Below, one piece after another: positions 16,277 to 25,580 of a DNA stretch of 64,000 bases. Every line of letters begins with the position of its first letter. Within the stretch, counting starts at the first letter, position 1. This DNA comes from Catenulispora pinistramenti (lineage in GTDB: Bacteria; Actinomycetota; Actinomycetes; Streptomycetales; Catenulisporaceae): contig NZ_JAAFYZ010000003.1 of the NCBI RefSeq assembly GCF_018274385.1, forward strand, positions 62,001-126,000, read 5' to 3'. The notes beneath the pieces were generated by a model. That model worked only from the letters and a program-made list of their open reading frames with translations. It was not told the DNA's origin and did no database searches. The translations under genes and the position numbers were made by a program.

Positions 16277-19110
16277 ACCTGATTGCTCGGCTCACCAAGG
16301 CGGTTCTCGCCCTGGGGCTCACCATCGGGCTGTCCTGCGGCGTCCCGTGGGCACTGCTGACCTACGTCGGAAATCCCATTCCGAAGCACGTCCCGGGTGT
16401 CCACGAGGCCGTGAACGCCCTGCCCGCCCGGTTCGACGTCCACGTCTTCATCGAGCTCGCCGTCTATCTGCTGTGGGCGTGCTGGGCTGTGTTCGTCGCG
16501 CAGCTGCTGGTACAGATCCCGGGCACGATCGTCGACATCGTCCGGGTTCTGCGGCGACGCGAACCGCTGCGGCGGCACGTCGCCACCGGCCCGGGGGCCG
16601 CGTTCGCCAGCGGCTTGATCGCCGCGTTCACCATCGCGCTGCTCGCGCCACGCGCGGCGGACGGCGCTGCCGCCGCGGCGAAGGCAACCGGCTATGTCCT
16701 CAGTCCCTCGGCCAGGACCGCCTCTGTCGCGCCGGCTGTTCCCGGGGCCCGGCTTGCGAGCGAGGAGGATGTCCACGTCGTTCGATCCGGCGACACGCTG
16801 TGGGACATCGCGAAGCTGCACCTCGGTGACCCGGAGCGCTGGCACGACATCTACCGTTTGAACGCCGGCCGGACCCAACCTGACGGTGGTGCGTTGTCCG
16901 ATCCGCAGATGATTCTTCCGGGCTGGCGATTGCGGCTTCCGGACAACGTCGTGGCTCCCACCTCACGGGGAGCCGGGTCCGTGGAGTCCGCGACGGGGCC
17001 CGGTAGCGCCGGCGCCGTGCCGACGGCCGTACCGGTTGTGGTTCCGCCTTCAGCATCCGGCAGCGTTCCCACGCCCACGCCTACCCCGACGCCGACGCCA
17101 GCCTCGGCGTCGGCCTCGATGCGAGCGGCGCCCTCGATTCCCAGACAGCGAGTCGCGCCACGCGATCGTGCGGCCGTCCATCTGCCTGGCGGTGGCGTGG
17201 TCCCCGTCAGCCTCGCGTCCGGTGTCGCCGCCGCGCTCGCCTTGGCGCGCCTTCGTGCGCGTGCCAGAACACGCATCCAGCCCGTCGACGTTCCCGCGGA
17301 TCCTGACTCGCTCGCGCCGCTGGTTGCGCCTGTGCAAGCCGAGCTGCTGCGTGCGCACCACGCGACGTTGTGTGCCCCGGGTAAGGGCCTGTTCCAGGAC
17401 GATGAGGACTTCGGAGACGACCCGCTTGTCGACGACGAGCCGCCCAGCGTCGAGCCACAGCCCGATTCCGGCGGGCAAGAAGCGGCGTGGTCGCTGAAGC
17501 CTGAGCCCGGCGAGCCTGGCGGCGTGCCGCATTTCGCGCCTTGCCTACGATCCGTGTTGGACGCCACCGACGCCCCCGAGGACGTTCATGTGGCGGTGCG
17601 CGAAGACACGCCGGTTTCCCTGGCCGACGTCACGACAGCCGGCCTCGGCCTGGCTGGCGACGGTGCCGCCGATGCCGCACGATCTCTCCTGGCGTGTGCG
17701 CTGGCCGCCGGCGGGCCGAGGGCCATCGACCAGGCCGTCGAAGTCCACACCACGGCGCAGGCGCTGTCGCAGCTACTCGGTCCCGGCGTCCCGCCGCCCG
17801 ATTCTGCGCGGTTGAGGGTGTTCGACGCCTTGGCCGAGCTGCTAGACGATGCTCGGCGCGAGCAGTCTGCCCGGTCGGCAGAGGTTGCCGAGTACGGGCA
17901 GGCGACTGCCGGCGACGTCCGCCGATACGACAACGTCGACCCCTTCCACCCGCGCATCCTCCTGGTCCACCTCGAAGCCGCCGAACGCCACCGGCTGGAG
18001 GCGGTCGCGAAGGCCGGGGCCAGGGTCGATACCCATCTGGTGCTGCTGGGCCCCTGGGCCGCGGGCACCACCGCCACGATCGACTCCAGCCGCGCCCTGA
18101 CCGCGACCGGTCCCGATGCCGAGCGGCTGCATGGTTCTTCAGCGTTCGGTCTCGCGATGGACGAGATGGAGCAGATCCTCGCGGCGATGGACGCAGCCGC
18201 GGTGGTGTCGCCCGCCGTCGAGCCGTTCACCGATACGGCAGAAGACGGCGAACCGACGACCGTGGAGCTGCTGGAGGACGGTGACGCCGCGCCGGCTACG
18301 ACGGCGCCAGCCGCGCCCCCGGTCGTGGCCCGAGCTCAGCCTGAAGAAGGCGTTCTCCTGCTGAACGTCATCGGTCCCTTCACCGCGGAGATGGACGGCC
18401 GTGACGTCACCGGCTGTTTCAACCCCAGCCACCGGACGCTTCTCCTCTACCTAGCGCTCCGGGAGCGCCCGGTCCGGAGAACCGAGATCATCGAAGCGCT
18501 GTGGACGGACGACGACGCCGACGGCAAGAACGTCGAAAAGAAGCGCCGGACGCGCTTCGACACCCGGCTGTACCAGACCAAGAAGGCTCTGGCGGACGCC
18601 GCCGGCCACGACGGCGACTTCATCACGTCGGACCGGGCCTCCGGCTTCATCTCCCTCAACAGAGCCCTCATCCTCACCGACCTCACCTGCTTCGAGCAGC
18701 TCATCACCCGAGCTTCCCGCACCGCCGACGACGCGCAGAAGGCCGCGCATCTCGAAGCAGCATGCGCGCTGTACCGCGGCCCGCTGGACGAGAGCATCCG
18801 CGGTGACTGGCTCCTGGAACACCGCGAAGACCGGCTACGCCGCTACCGCGATGCCGCCGGCGACCTCGCCCGCATCGTCGGCAGAACTGACCCCGACCGC
18901 GGACTCGCCATCCTCAACCAGCTGCTTGAACACGACCTCTTCAACGAGGATCTTTATCGCCGGATCATGCGTGGCCAGGCCCGCCTGGGCCGGCACGATG
19001 CGGTGCGGCGGACTTTCAACCTGTTGGAGACCCGGTTCGAGGCAGTCGAGCTTGTGGTCGACCCCTCGACGCGGACACTCGTGCAGGCTCTGACTCGGAA
19101 GGCCAGCTAG
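16273..19110 (+). CDS. Membrane LysM protein with C-terminal BTAD domain
   Basis: This 945-residue protein closes the pilus operon. Membrane helices lie at about 8-30, 57-80 and 108-127. A LysM domain (167-223: VHVVRSGDTLWDIAK...LPGWRLRLP) should bind peptidoglycan. Then come a Pro/Thr linker (PTPTPTPTPA), a long helical middle part (about 290-610), and a bacterial transcriptional activator (BTAD) domain with an OmpR-like winged helix at about 690-945 (LYLALRERPVRRTEIIEALW...). No DNA target is visible. The architecture is common next to actinobacterial tad genes. It may couple wall binding to scaffolding or regulation, but that is inference. Confidence 0.8.
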   Translation: MNLIARLTKAVLALGLTIGLSCGVPWALLTYVGNPIPKHVPGVHEAVNALPARFDVHVFIELAVYLLWACWAVFVAQLLVQIPGTIVDIVRVLRRREPLRRHVATGPGAAFASGLIAAFTIALLAPRAADGAAAAAKATGYVLSPSARTASVAPAVPGARLASEEDVHVVRSGDTLWDIAKLHLGDPERWHDIYRLNAGRTQPDGGALSDPQMILPGWRLRLPDNVVAPTSRGAGSVESATGPGSAGAVPTAVPVVVPPSASGSVPTPTPTPTPTPASASASMRAAPSIPRQRVAPRDRAAVHLPGGGVVPVSLASGVAAALALARLRARARTRIQPVDVPADPDSLAPLVAPVQAELLRAHHATLCAPGKGLFQDDEDFGDDPLVDDEPPSVEPQPDSGGQEAAWSLKPEPGEPGGVPHFAPCLRSVLDATDAPEDVHVAVREDTPVSLADVTTAGLGLAGDGAADAARSLLACALAAGGPRAIDQAVEVHTTAQALSQLLGPGVPPPDSARLRVFDALAELLDDARREQSARSAEVAEYGQATAGDVRRYDNVDPFHPRILLVHLEAAERHRLEAVAKAGARVDTHLVLLGPWAAGTTATIDSSRALTATGPDAERLHGSSAFGLAMDEMEQILAAMDAAAVVSPAVEPFTDTAEDGEPTTVELLEDGDAAPATTAPAAPPVVARAQPEEGVLLLNVIGPFTAEMDGRDVTGCFNPSHRTLLLYLALRERPVRRTEIIEALWTDDDADGKNVEKKRRTRFDTRLYQTKKALADAAGHDGDFITSDRASGFISLNRALILTDLTCFEQLITRASRTADDAQKAAHLEAACALYRGPLDESIRGDWLLEHREDRLRRYRDAAGDLARIVGRTDPDRGLAILNQLLEHDLFNEDLYRRIMRGQARLGRHDAVRRTFNLLETRFEAVELVVDPSTRTLVQALTRKAS

Positions 19111-19237
19111 GTTGTTGCTCAGTGTCGTCGGTTACAAGATTGCTTGGCCCTTCGCCTGTATTGGGCGCAGACGAGAAGCGTGTGGGGGTAGCATCGATAC
19201 AGGACTCTGATATCCTCTTGAGGGGAGGAGAGTGGGC

Positions 19238-19963
19238 GTGACTCAGTACTTTATATTTACTGACTTGCCTAAGCGGTCGCATACCCTCTCCATCTTTAGG
19301 ATCACGGATCCCGATTCTGGAAAATCTGTGTATCTGGGGACCGAGCTAGAAGCATCACGCTTGGCGGTCGAACGGGAAGAAGAGCGCATCGCCAGATGGC
19401 TCGGCGGACCGAAATCCGCTGGTGCTGCGCCGGGACCCTCGGAATATCTGCGTCGGCTTCGTGTGCGGCCCTTGGACGCCTGGTCCGCTGGGTCTGCCCA
19501 GTCTCACGAGGAGACGTTTCGGGCGCAGGGCGTTGTGGCTCCCCCGCGCGGGTTCCATGCGGTGCCCTATCTGCGCAGTCACGGCCAGCCTGTGAAGCTA
19601 TCGCTCGACGATGCTGAGAGCGTAATCGTCGAGTGTTTCCTGGCTGTAGGGCGGGCGGAGTGTGCACTCAGCCTGCCTCAGCGGGCCGGCTATTCAGCCG
19701 TGCGCGATCGGTGGCAGCGACTTGCCCGGCGCCTCCTGCTCGCCGACACCGTCGGTCGGCGACTCTACCGGGCCGTCACACGGGCTCGAAGAGCGCTGCA
19801 AGCGGCGTTGCGTCCGCGATGGTCACGCCCAAATCAACCTCCGCCCTCTCGGATCATCGCCCAGTTCCGTACGGCCTTGGTGGGTACCTTGACGCGCACG
19901 GCCCCTCCACTCGCCTGCTTGGCGAGCGGGGTGGCACCCGGCCAGCCGTCCCAGTTCTGCTGA
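19238..19963 (+). CDS. Hypothetical protein
   Basis: This is a 241-residue unknown. GGGGAGGAG at 19222-19230 favours GTG 19238 over GTG 19232. The N-terminus (TQYFIFTDLPKRSHTLSIF) looks like a beta-rich fold, then a helix with EREEERIARWLGG. The C-terminal half is basic (Arg-rich, WQRLARRLLL...). I recognise no family. It follows the pilus operon after 127 bases, so it may be separately expressed. Confidence 0.5.
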   Translation: MTQYFIFTDLPKRSHTLSIFRITDPDSGKSVYLGTELEASRLAVEREEERIARWLGGPKSAGAAPGPSEYLRRLRVRPLDAWSAGSAQSHEETFRAQGVVAPPRGFHAVPYLRSHGQPVKLSLDDAESVIVECFLAVGRAECALSLPQRAGYSAVRDRWQRLARRLLLADTVGRRLYRAVTRARRALQAALRPRWSRPNQPPPSRIIAQFRTALVGTLTRTAPPLACLASGVAPGQPSQFC

Positions 19964-20033
19964 CTGTTCAGCCAGCGGCAGGCGCCATCGTGCGCTCCCG
20001 GCCGGGGTCCCTCTAGGCTCCCGGAGCTGTCCC

Positions 20034-20210
20034 ATGCCTCCAATTGCTCGACGTACGCCAGCATGTACGTGCACGAATAAGCTTCCAGCCCTGGCGATCC
20101 ACGTCGGTGGGTTTCACCTCGTTCTCGAGCGGTTCCCCCGCCGGGTGCTCGGGTTCGTGGCCGGCCTCGCCACCACGGCCTCGACCCTCTACGCGATCTT
20201 TGGCAGGTGA
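20034..20210 (+). CDS. Small hypothetical membrane peptide
   Basis: A 58-residue frame from ATG 20034 (CCGGAG about eight bases upstream) to TGA 20210. The C-terminal half (FHLVLERFPRRVLGFVAG) reads as an amphipathic-to-hydrophobic helix. The N-terminus is Arg/Thr/Cys-rich. No family is recognised, and no neighbour explains it. Confidence 0.3.
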   Translation: MPPIARRTPACTCTNKLPALAIHVGGFHLVLERFPRRVLGFVAGLATTASTLYAIFGR

Positions 20211-20415
20211 TTAATGGGAGCGCTGGGGAGCATGTCCAACGTGGCATGCGCAGGCTCTAGAACTCCATTCTGTCAAGGATTTGTCACTCATCGCGGCGAT
20301 TCTTGCCAGTTGGCACCCCAGAAACAGACCACCACGCTTCACATCGGTCCCGGATAGAGCGTCTATGGAATGGCTGCCGCCGATCGCGGTACACCCATCG
20401 ACGAAGGGCCCAGAT

Positions 20416-21132
20416 GTGACTGACACCAACCCCGCCCCGACCCTCTCGACCGCAGCCCGCTCGGTGGCGGTCGCGCTGTCCGGAGCTGCCGAGGTGACCG
20501 TGGGGGCGCTCAGCGAATCGGCAGGCGTGAGCAAGTCGACCGCCAGCAAGACCCTAGTGATGTTGGAACAAGCCGGCGCCGCGACGCGGCTCGTTCGGGA
20601 GACCGGCGGATTCCGCGAATCTGACTTGTGGTCGCCTCTGCCCGAGCTGGGCCCGTTGCTGTTCGCCGCGAGCACAGGCGATGGTTACGGTCACGCGAGC
20701 CGCGTTCTGTCGTCGCATGCCGCTGACGACGCGGGGTCGAGCGATGGTTCCGGGGCCGTCGGATCTGATGTGCAGGAGGCGGTGCCTCAGCGTGACGGGG
20801 AGTCGACGGACTCTGCGGATGTTGACGAACACCCAGCGCGGGAGGCTGGCGAACCAGCGGTTCCGTCTGCGCCAGCGACAGAGCACAAGCCTGTCGGTTC
20901 TCCGCCGAGGCTGGCACGTGGCGGGTTGGAAGACCTGGTGGCAGCGGTACTGGCTGCTCATCCCGAGCTCGACTACACCCCGGTGATGGTCAGCCATCTG
21001 CTCTCCGGCCGTTCGTCCGGGGCCATCGCCAACGCACTTGAGCGCCAGGTGGCGGCCGGCACCGCCGTCAGGACGTGTGAGGCGCCGAAGAGGTACCGAC
21101 ATGCTGTCGCCGGCCTTGCTGATGTGCGGTAG
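20416..21132 (+). CDS. Double winged-helix regulator
   Basis: This 238-residue protein starts at GTG 20416 with GAAGGG eight bases upstream. Residues about 10-75 form a MarR-like winged helix (TVGALSESAGVSKSTASKTL...LEQAGAATR). A disordered acidic linker follows, and a second winged helix lies at about 175-235 (VSHLLSGRSSGAIANALERQ). The second domain closely resembles the N-terminal domain of the MoxR-like ATPase at 40.2-41.6 kb. It is probably a transcription regulator, with targets unknown. Confidence 0.6.
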   Translation: MTDTNPAPTLSTAARSVAVALSGAAEVTVGALSESAGVSKSTASKTLVMLEQAGAATRLVRETGGFRESDLWSPLPELGPLLFAASTGDGYGHASRVLSSHAADDAGSSDGSGAVGSDVQEAVPQRDGESTDSADVDEHPAREAGEPAVPSAPATEHKPVGSPPRLARGGLEDLVAAVLAAHPELDYTPVMVSHLLSGRSSGAIANALERQVAAGTAVRTCEAPKRYRHAVAGLADVR

Positions 21133-21140
21133 CGGGGGTC

Positions 21141-21719
21141 GTGATGACGTGCTCCCCGCTGTCCGACCCGCCGCCGATTCCGGTATCGGGCGGCTCGGCA
21201 TGGCCGAGTCCCAAGCTGCCCCCTCCGTCCGCGCGACAGCGTGAGCGGCGTCCGGGATCGACGCCCATTTCACAGCCGGCTGTCATCAAACGACCCCGTC
21301 TTCTGGCTGCGAGGGCTCAGTACTTCGCCGCCACGGCGAGCGCGGCCGGCTGGGCCCGGCGCCGTGTCGCCGACACGCTGCTGCGTTGGGGGGCTCCCGA
21401 ACTCGTCGATGACGCTGTTCTTGTCGCGTCCGAACTGGTTACCAACGCCTTCACACACGCGGCCATGCTTGAAGGTGCTCCAACATGTCGTCTGGTCCTC
21501 AAGCTGTTCGTCGATCGGCTGGCGGTAGAGGTATGGGATCCGGCGTCGGCGTCGGCCGTGGAGGTTCGGCAACGTGCTGTCGATGCAGAGACTGAATCGG
21601 GACGCGGGCTCGAAATCGTTGCTGAGCTTTGTGGAGGTCGGCCGCTGGTCTTTGCGGAACCGGGCCATGGGAAGACCGTGGTCGCCGTAATACCGCGGCA
21701 GCGGCCTTCTCAGACCTGA
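21141..21719 (+). CDS. RsbW-like ATP-binding regulator (HATPase_c_2)
   Basis: This is a 192-residue protein (or 191 from ATG 21144). The N-terminal 50 residues are Pro/Ser-rich. An anti-sigma-factor type ATPase follows, with N-box ASELVTNAFTHA, a W-D/A segment and SGRGLEIVAEL. Actinomycetes carry many such proteins, which act as serine kinases on anti-anti-sigma factors. No sigma factor or antagonist lies next to it. It follows the preceding regulator after eight bases, so they may be co-transcribed. Confidence 0.75.
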   Translation: MMTCSPLSDPPPIPVSGGSAWPSPKLPPPSARQRERRPGSTPISQPAVIKRPRLLAARAQYFAATASAAGWARRRVADTLLRWGAPELVDDAVLVASELVTNAFTHAAMLEGAPTCRLVLKLFVDRLAVEVWDPASASAVEVRQRAVDAETESGRGLEIVAELCGGRPLVFAEPGHGKTVVAVIPRQRPSQT

Positions 21720-21763
21720 ATATTGTGCGGTGGTTGTCACGGCGGTGAGGGCTGAAAGAACAC

Positions 21764-21797
21764 GTGAGGTAGGGCATCGCACGATGCTCTGCCTCAC
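21764..21797. terminator. Bidirectional hairpin between convergent genes
   Basis: GTGAGGTAGGGCATCG pairs with CGATGCTCTGCCTCAC over 16 positions, two of them G-U pairs, with a tiny loop. It lies between the stop of the RsbW-like gene and the stop of the minus-strand P-loop ATPase gene. Confidence 0.7.
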
Positions 21798-21809
21798 GGT
21801 GCGCAGAGT

Positions 21810-23357
21810 CTAACGGAAACGCGTGTCTCCGGAAATATCGTTTCCCTGGACCACCACGCCCACATTATGCCCTGTCACTATATTGATCACCTCGAGACGG
21901 CGAGCATTGGTGGCGTTGAGATACGGGCGGAAGCAGGGGTGAATTATGAACTCTGTTTCCGTGGGCCGGATTCCCGACTGTGCACCGTTGGCGTAAATGA
22001 TCGTGCCGCCCCTCCGCACCCCAAGAAATCCCACACCGTGCAAGATGTCAATGATGATATCAGGGTCGAAGATGTCAGCGCTTGCAGGGAATTTATCCGA
22101 CAAGGTGGCTCTGAATGGCGCGAAGCGCTCTGCTATTCCAAGCCGGGTAAGCTCGAAGCCCGAATTTTCGAAGACGATCAACACCTCCCTCAAAAAAGGC
22201 AGGGTCATCCTGTACTCTCGGGCTAGGTCGAGCACCTTCCAGTGTGAGAACGGGAGCGTCGCCTCGATGACATCCTGTTCTGTGATCTGGGCGTTTCCGT
22301 TTGCGTGTGCCTTGTCCCTGCAAAGGTTGAGGAACTGAATGGCGTCTCTCGGCCTGGGAAGGACGCGCGAGAACAGGTAGCGGGGAGTGTCCTCGCCGGC
22401 GACGGCATGAGGGAATATCGTGCCCCACATTTCGGTATCCGTGACGGGGTGCCCCAGAGAGGCCTCCGCCCTCCTCAGGGCGAGCTGCCGCAGGAGGCCG
22501 TCCGTCCAGTCGATCCGGACCTCATCGCTGTGAAACTTATCGGCCTCGCTGAACTCAAGTGCGTCGTAAATGTCGGTACGCAGGAAGTTGATACAGCGGA
22601 GCGATCGACCGTATGTCAAGGCTGTGTGCTTCCCGGCGAGGAGCAGGCCGACAATCATGGCATCGCTCTCGCGATCGTTCTTCCAGATCTGCTCCAATTG
22701 GTCGACAATGATCAGTAGCGGTGGGTGTGCGTTCTGGCACTTCAGGTCCGAGAAGGCGTGCTGCACGGCAGATTCGATGATCTCCAGCTGCTTGGTGGGT
22801 GAAATATGAAGCTCCACCTTGTTTGCGCCGATCGCGACCTTTACTCCGAATGCCTCAAGCGAAATCGACGTACCGAGCATGCGGCTTGCTCGTGCTACGC
22901 GCTCATGCAGAGAACCGTCGTCGACTTCTCCATTGTCGCGAAGAAACCGTTTAAGTGCTTTGGCGGATGCAGGCACGTGCTTCGGGTGGTCTGCTTGCAG
23001 GTGATCGACAAGGAAGCGAGCGGCTTGCAAAGCGAATATAAACCGCCAGATCAAGGCCTTCGAGCCTTCGTCGGTCAGGCCATCCACGGCAAAACGGTTG
23101 AACTCCTCGCCCACCGCTTCGTCCGGCGTGATCAAAACGGTGGACCCGGGCCGATAGCCCTGCGCCGCCAAATGCATGCATATGGCGCTCTTCCCTGACC
23201 CCTTCCTGCCGATGATCAGGGTTTTGCGGCCCGATAGTGCTTCGTCGTATGCAATCGTTGGCAGGAAGCTCACGCTCAGCAACCCATCGGCGATATCGTG
23301 TTCAGCGTCATCGCGGCCGAAGAACAGCCGCGAGACGACGTCGATCTGTTCGCTCAT
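21810..23357 (-). CDS. P-loop ATPase (Sll1717-like)
   Basis: This 515-residue protein starts at ATG 23357, just after a GGGGGG ribosome site. A GTG twelve bases upstream would include that site in the gene. Walker A is GRKGSGKSA at 50-58. Walker B is LLIIVDQLEQIW, followed by a sensor-like FLRTDIYDALEF. This order matches the Sll1717 family of P-loop ATPases, which are related to STAND/KAP-type NTPases. Function is unknown; relatives often lie in defence or stress loci. It is convergent with the RsbW-like gene and divergent from the HAD gene. Confidence 0.7.
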   Translation of the reverse strand: MSEQIDVVSRLFFGRDDAEHDIADGLLSVSFLPTIAYDEALSGRKTLIIGRKGSGKSAICMHLAAQGYRPGSTVLITPDEAVGEEFNRFAVDGLTDEGSKALIWRFIFALQAARFLVDHLQADHPKHVPASAKALKRFLRDNGEVDDGSLHERVARASRMLGTSISLEAFGVKVAIGANKVELHISPTKQLEIIESAVQHAFSDLKCQNAHPPLLIIVDQLEQIWKNDRESDAMIVGLLLAGKHTALTYGRSLRCINFLRTDIYDALEFSEADKFHSDEVRIDWTDGLLRQLALRRAEASLGHPVTDTEMWGTIFPHAVAGEDTPRYLFSRVLPRPRDAIQFLNLCRDKAHANGNAQITEQDVIEATLPFSHWKVLDLAREYRMTLPFLREVLIVFENSGFELTRLGIAERFAPFRATLSDKFPASADIFDPDIIIDILHGVGFLGVRRGGTIIYANGAQSGIRPTETEFIIHPCFRPYLNATNARRLEVINIVTGHNVGVVVQGNDISGDTRFR

Positions 23358-23552
23358 CGAACCCCCCACATCATCGCCCTAGACTGCTGAAAGCATCGTA
23401 GCGTCGTGTAGTGATGACCGTCGGTAGTTCGTCTGCCTGGCCTCTCCGGCTGGCTGGCGCCCGCACCGACCTGCCATTGACGGGGTGGGGGCGCGACGCA
23501 TGGGCTTGCAGTCCTCTGCCGGGGAGATCGTCCTCCGCGTACGCTGTGAGGC

Positions 23553-24176
23553 ATGAGCGTGCGAAGGTTCAAAGGCCTCATCTTCGACTTCTTCGGCGTC
23601 CTGACCTCGAACATGGTCGAGGTCATCGAGTGTTTCGAGGACCGGGAGCAGATCCCGCGCGGGACGTTCCTGCGGGCCTGGGCCGATCCCCGCGGCAAGG
23701 AGCTGTTCACCCGCCTGGAGCTCGGCGAGATCAGTCAGACTGACTGGAACCAGGGCTATGCCACGTTGATGGGCGTCGCTCCGGATGGTTTAATGTCCCG
23801 CTATCTCTATGACGCATTCCCGGCTCACGAGACGCTGAAGTTCGCGCGACAAGCCCGATCGGCCGGCTACAAGACCGCCGTGTTGTCTAACTCTCTGGGG
23901 CGCACCCCCTACGATCCATATGCGGGTTTCGATCTGCGGGGGATCTTTGACGAAGTAGTGCTGTCCGAGGATCACGGAATGCGCAAACCAGATCCTGCGG
24001 TCTTCCACCTGCTCCTGGATAAGCTCGACGTACGGGCCGAGGAGTGCGTCTTTGTAGACGACTCCGAAGAGAATCTTCAAGCGGCTGTCGAGTTGGGCAT
24101 GACAATCGTGTATGCGGCCGACGAAAGGAAGCTGGCGTCGCGGCTGCGAACGCTGCTGGAACTACCCGTCCTGTAG
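23553..24176 (+). CDS. HAD-family hydrolase
   Basis: This is a 207-residue protein with all HAD motifs: I FDFFGVL, II VLSNSLG, III RKPDPAVF and IV FVDDSEENL. Motif I has Asp followed by Phe-Phe-Gly, as in the epoxide hydrolase N-domain/phosphatase-like subgroup. The helical cap between motifs I and II is short, as in subfamily I. The substrate is unknown. Its 3' end overlaps the convergent regulator gene by 15 bases, which suggests long association with the next locus. Confidence 0.85.
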   Translation: MSVRRFKGLIFDFFGVLTSNMVEVIECFEDREQIPRGTFLRAWADPRGKELFTRLELGEISQTDWNQGYATLMGVAPDGLMSRYLYDAFPAHETLKFARQARSAGYKTAVLSNSLGRTPYDPYAGFDLRGIFDEVVLSEDHGMRKPDPAVFHLLLDKLDVRAEECVFVDDSEENLQAAVELGMTIVYAADERKLASRLRTLLELPVL

Positions 24177-25451
24177 GAACGCCCGCACGGTGGGATGACC
24201 GCGGTGCTCGCCAAGCTGGCGGCGCAGCCTGGCAAGGGTCGAGGACGAACGTGCCGATTCCACCGAGCCGAGACATTTGCCGGCGTGGCGCGCCTGGTCG
24301 ACTGCGGCGTCCAAATCGTGGAGGGCCAGGTGTGCTTCAGCGGCGCGGGCGAGATAGATCGCGTGGCCCTTCGGGTACTGCACCTCTTCGGGGGACTCGG
24401 CCCGGACCGCCGTGTTGAAGCAGTGCACTGCATGTGCGGGATCGCCCAGCTCCAATGCCGAGGAGCCGGCGATCATCTCGATTTCGCCGCGCGTGACCCA
24501 GTACAAGTACTCCGGGTCTTCGTCTGAAGGCCCAAGGTCAAGCAGGTCTCTGGCGGTCGTGAGGGCCTGGGCGCAGCGCCGCCGGTCGCCCGCTTTCGAA
24601 AGGGCGCGAGCCTTTCGCGCCGCGAGCATTGCCCGCATGCGGGGTGTGGCTCGATGGCGAGTTGTCTCTTCCGCGGTTTCCAAGAGCTTCACGGCGTCGT
24701 TCGGATCGCCTTCGGTGTAGTGCTGAATGGCCATGAAGGACATTGAGTACGCACCGGTCAAGACGTCATTTGCCTCTGCTGAGGATCGCAGTGCCATGTG
24801 ATAGTACTGCTCTGCTGCGGCGTGACGCTTGTTGTCGAACAAATTCCACGCCACCTGCCGTGAGGCTTCTGCCGCCAGGGAATATGCGCGGCTCTCGGTG
24901 GTCGCTTCCAGTCCTCCGGCCTCGAGAAGACGGGCTAGCAGAGCTAGCTCATTGCGGGCCATACGGGCCATCTCGCCGCTATCGAATTCGTCGTCGAGAT
25001 GCCGCAGGTATTCGAGGCGTTCTTCGATGTGGCCGACCAGTTTTGGCACGTCATCCGGTGCCGTGTCGCTTACTTCAACCGGTCTGACCTGCTTGGTGAG
25101 GGCGTCCGACCAGTGACCGACCACTGCGGTCAGGGCTGTGCCAGATGTGACGATGAAACTCCGACGGTCCACACCGCCTCCTGTTGCCATATCCGCCAGG
25201 ATCGTCAGTGCCTCCTGGCGGTTCCATGGTGCCTCTTGCCTTCTCGGGCCGTCGACCGCGTTGCTGAATTCGCCGCCGGTCGCCAGGACCCGATCGTAGG
25301 CTCTGGCGACATCGCTGGTGAGCGGTTTGGTCCCGTTCTCGACGTTGCGCAGGTAACTCTCGGCGTACCCCGCCTCTCGCGCGAACGCGGCGAACGTCAG
25401 CCCGGACCGGCGCCGTGCCGCCCGCAAATCGTCTCGAAGCTCGTCCGCCAT
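24162..25451 (-). CDS. HTH regulator with TPR-like C-terminus (RRNPP-type layout)
   Basis: This 429-residue protein starts at ATG 25451. An XRE/Cro helix-turn-helix occupies about 8-60 (LTFAAFAREAGYAESYLRNVENG), followed by about 350 residues of helical hairpins (for example YSLAAEASRQVAWNLFDN), consistent with tetratricopeptide repeats. This layout is that of actinobacterial HTH-TPR regulators and of RRNPP peptide receptors. It is divergent from a 44-residue peptide gene and its modifying enzymes, and tandem repeats lie in the shared promoter region. It probably controls that operon. Peptide sensing is a hypothesis. Confidence 0.75.
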   Translation of the reverse strand: MADELRDDLRAARRRSGLTFAAFAREAGYAESYLRNVENGTKPLTSDVARAYDRVLATGGEFSNAVDGPRRQEAPWNRQEALTILADMATGGGVDRRSFIVTSGTALTAVVGHWSDALTKQVRPVEVSDTAPDDVPKLVGHIEERLEYLRHLDDEFDSGEMARMARNELALLARLLEAGGLEATTESRAYSLAAEASRQVAWNLFDNKRHAAAEQYYHMALRSSAEANDVLTGAYSMSFMAIQHYTEGDPNDAVKLLETAEETTRHRATPRMRAMLAARKARALSKAGDRRRCAQALTTARDLLDLGPSDEDPEYLYWVTRGEIEMIAGSSALELGDPAHAVHCFNTAVRAESPEEVQYPKGHAIYLARAAEAHLALHDLDAAVDQARHAGKCLGSVESARSSSTLARLRRQLGEHRGHPTVRAFLQDG

Positions 25452-25474
25452 GATGCCGCCCTTGTCAGAAAAGG

Positions 25475-25497
25475 GATCGCCTAGGGATCGGTCTAGG
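25475..25497. promoter_or_regulatory. Tandem operator candidate in divergent promoter region
   Basis: Two adjoining direct repeats, GATCGCCTAGG (25475-25485) and GATCGGTCTAGG (25486-25497), also form an inverted CCTAG...CTAGG pair. They lie 24 bases upstream of the HTH-TPR gene start and about 85 bases upstream of the peptide gene. They are the best visible binding site for that regulator. Confidence 0.4.
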
Positions 25498-25580
25498 TCA
25501 TTGTTCCTCGTCCGGTGACGCGGTGTGCTCATTCCGGCGCAGATAGCGTCGGAGTGTTGAGACTGCCACAGGAGGACACC

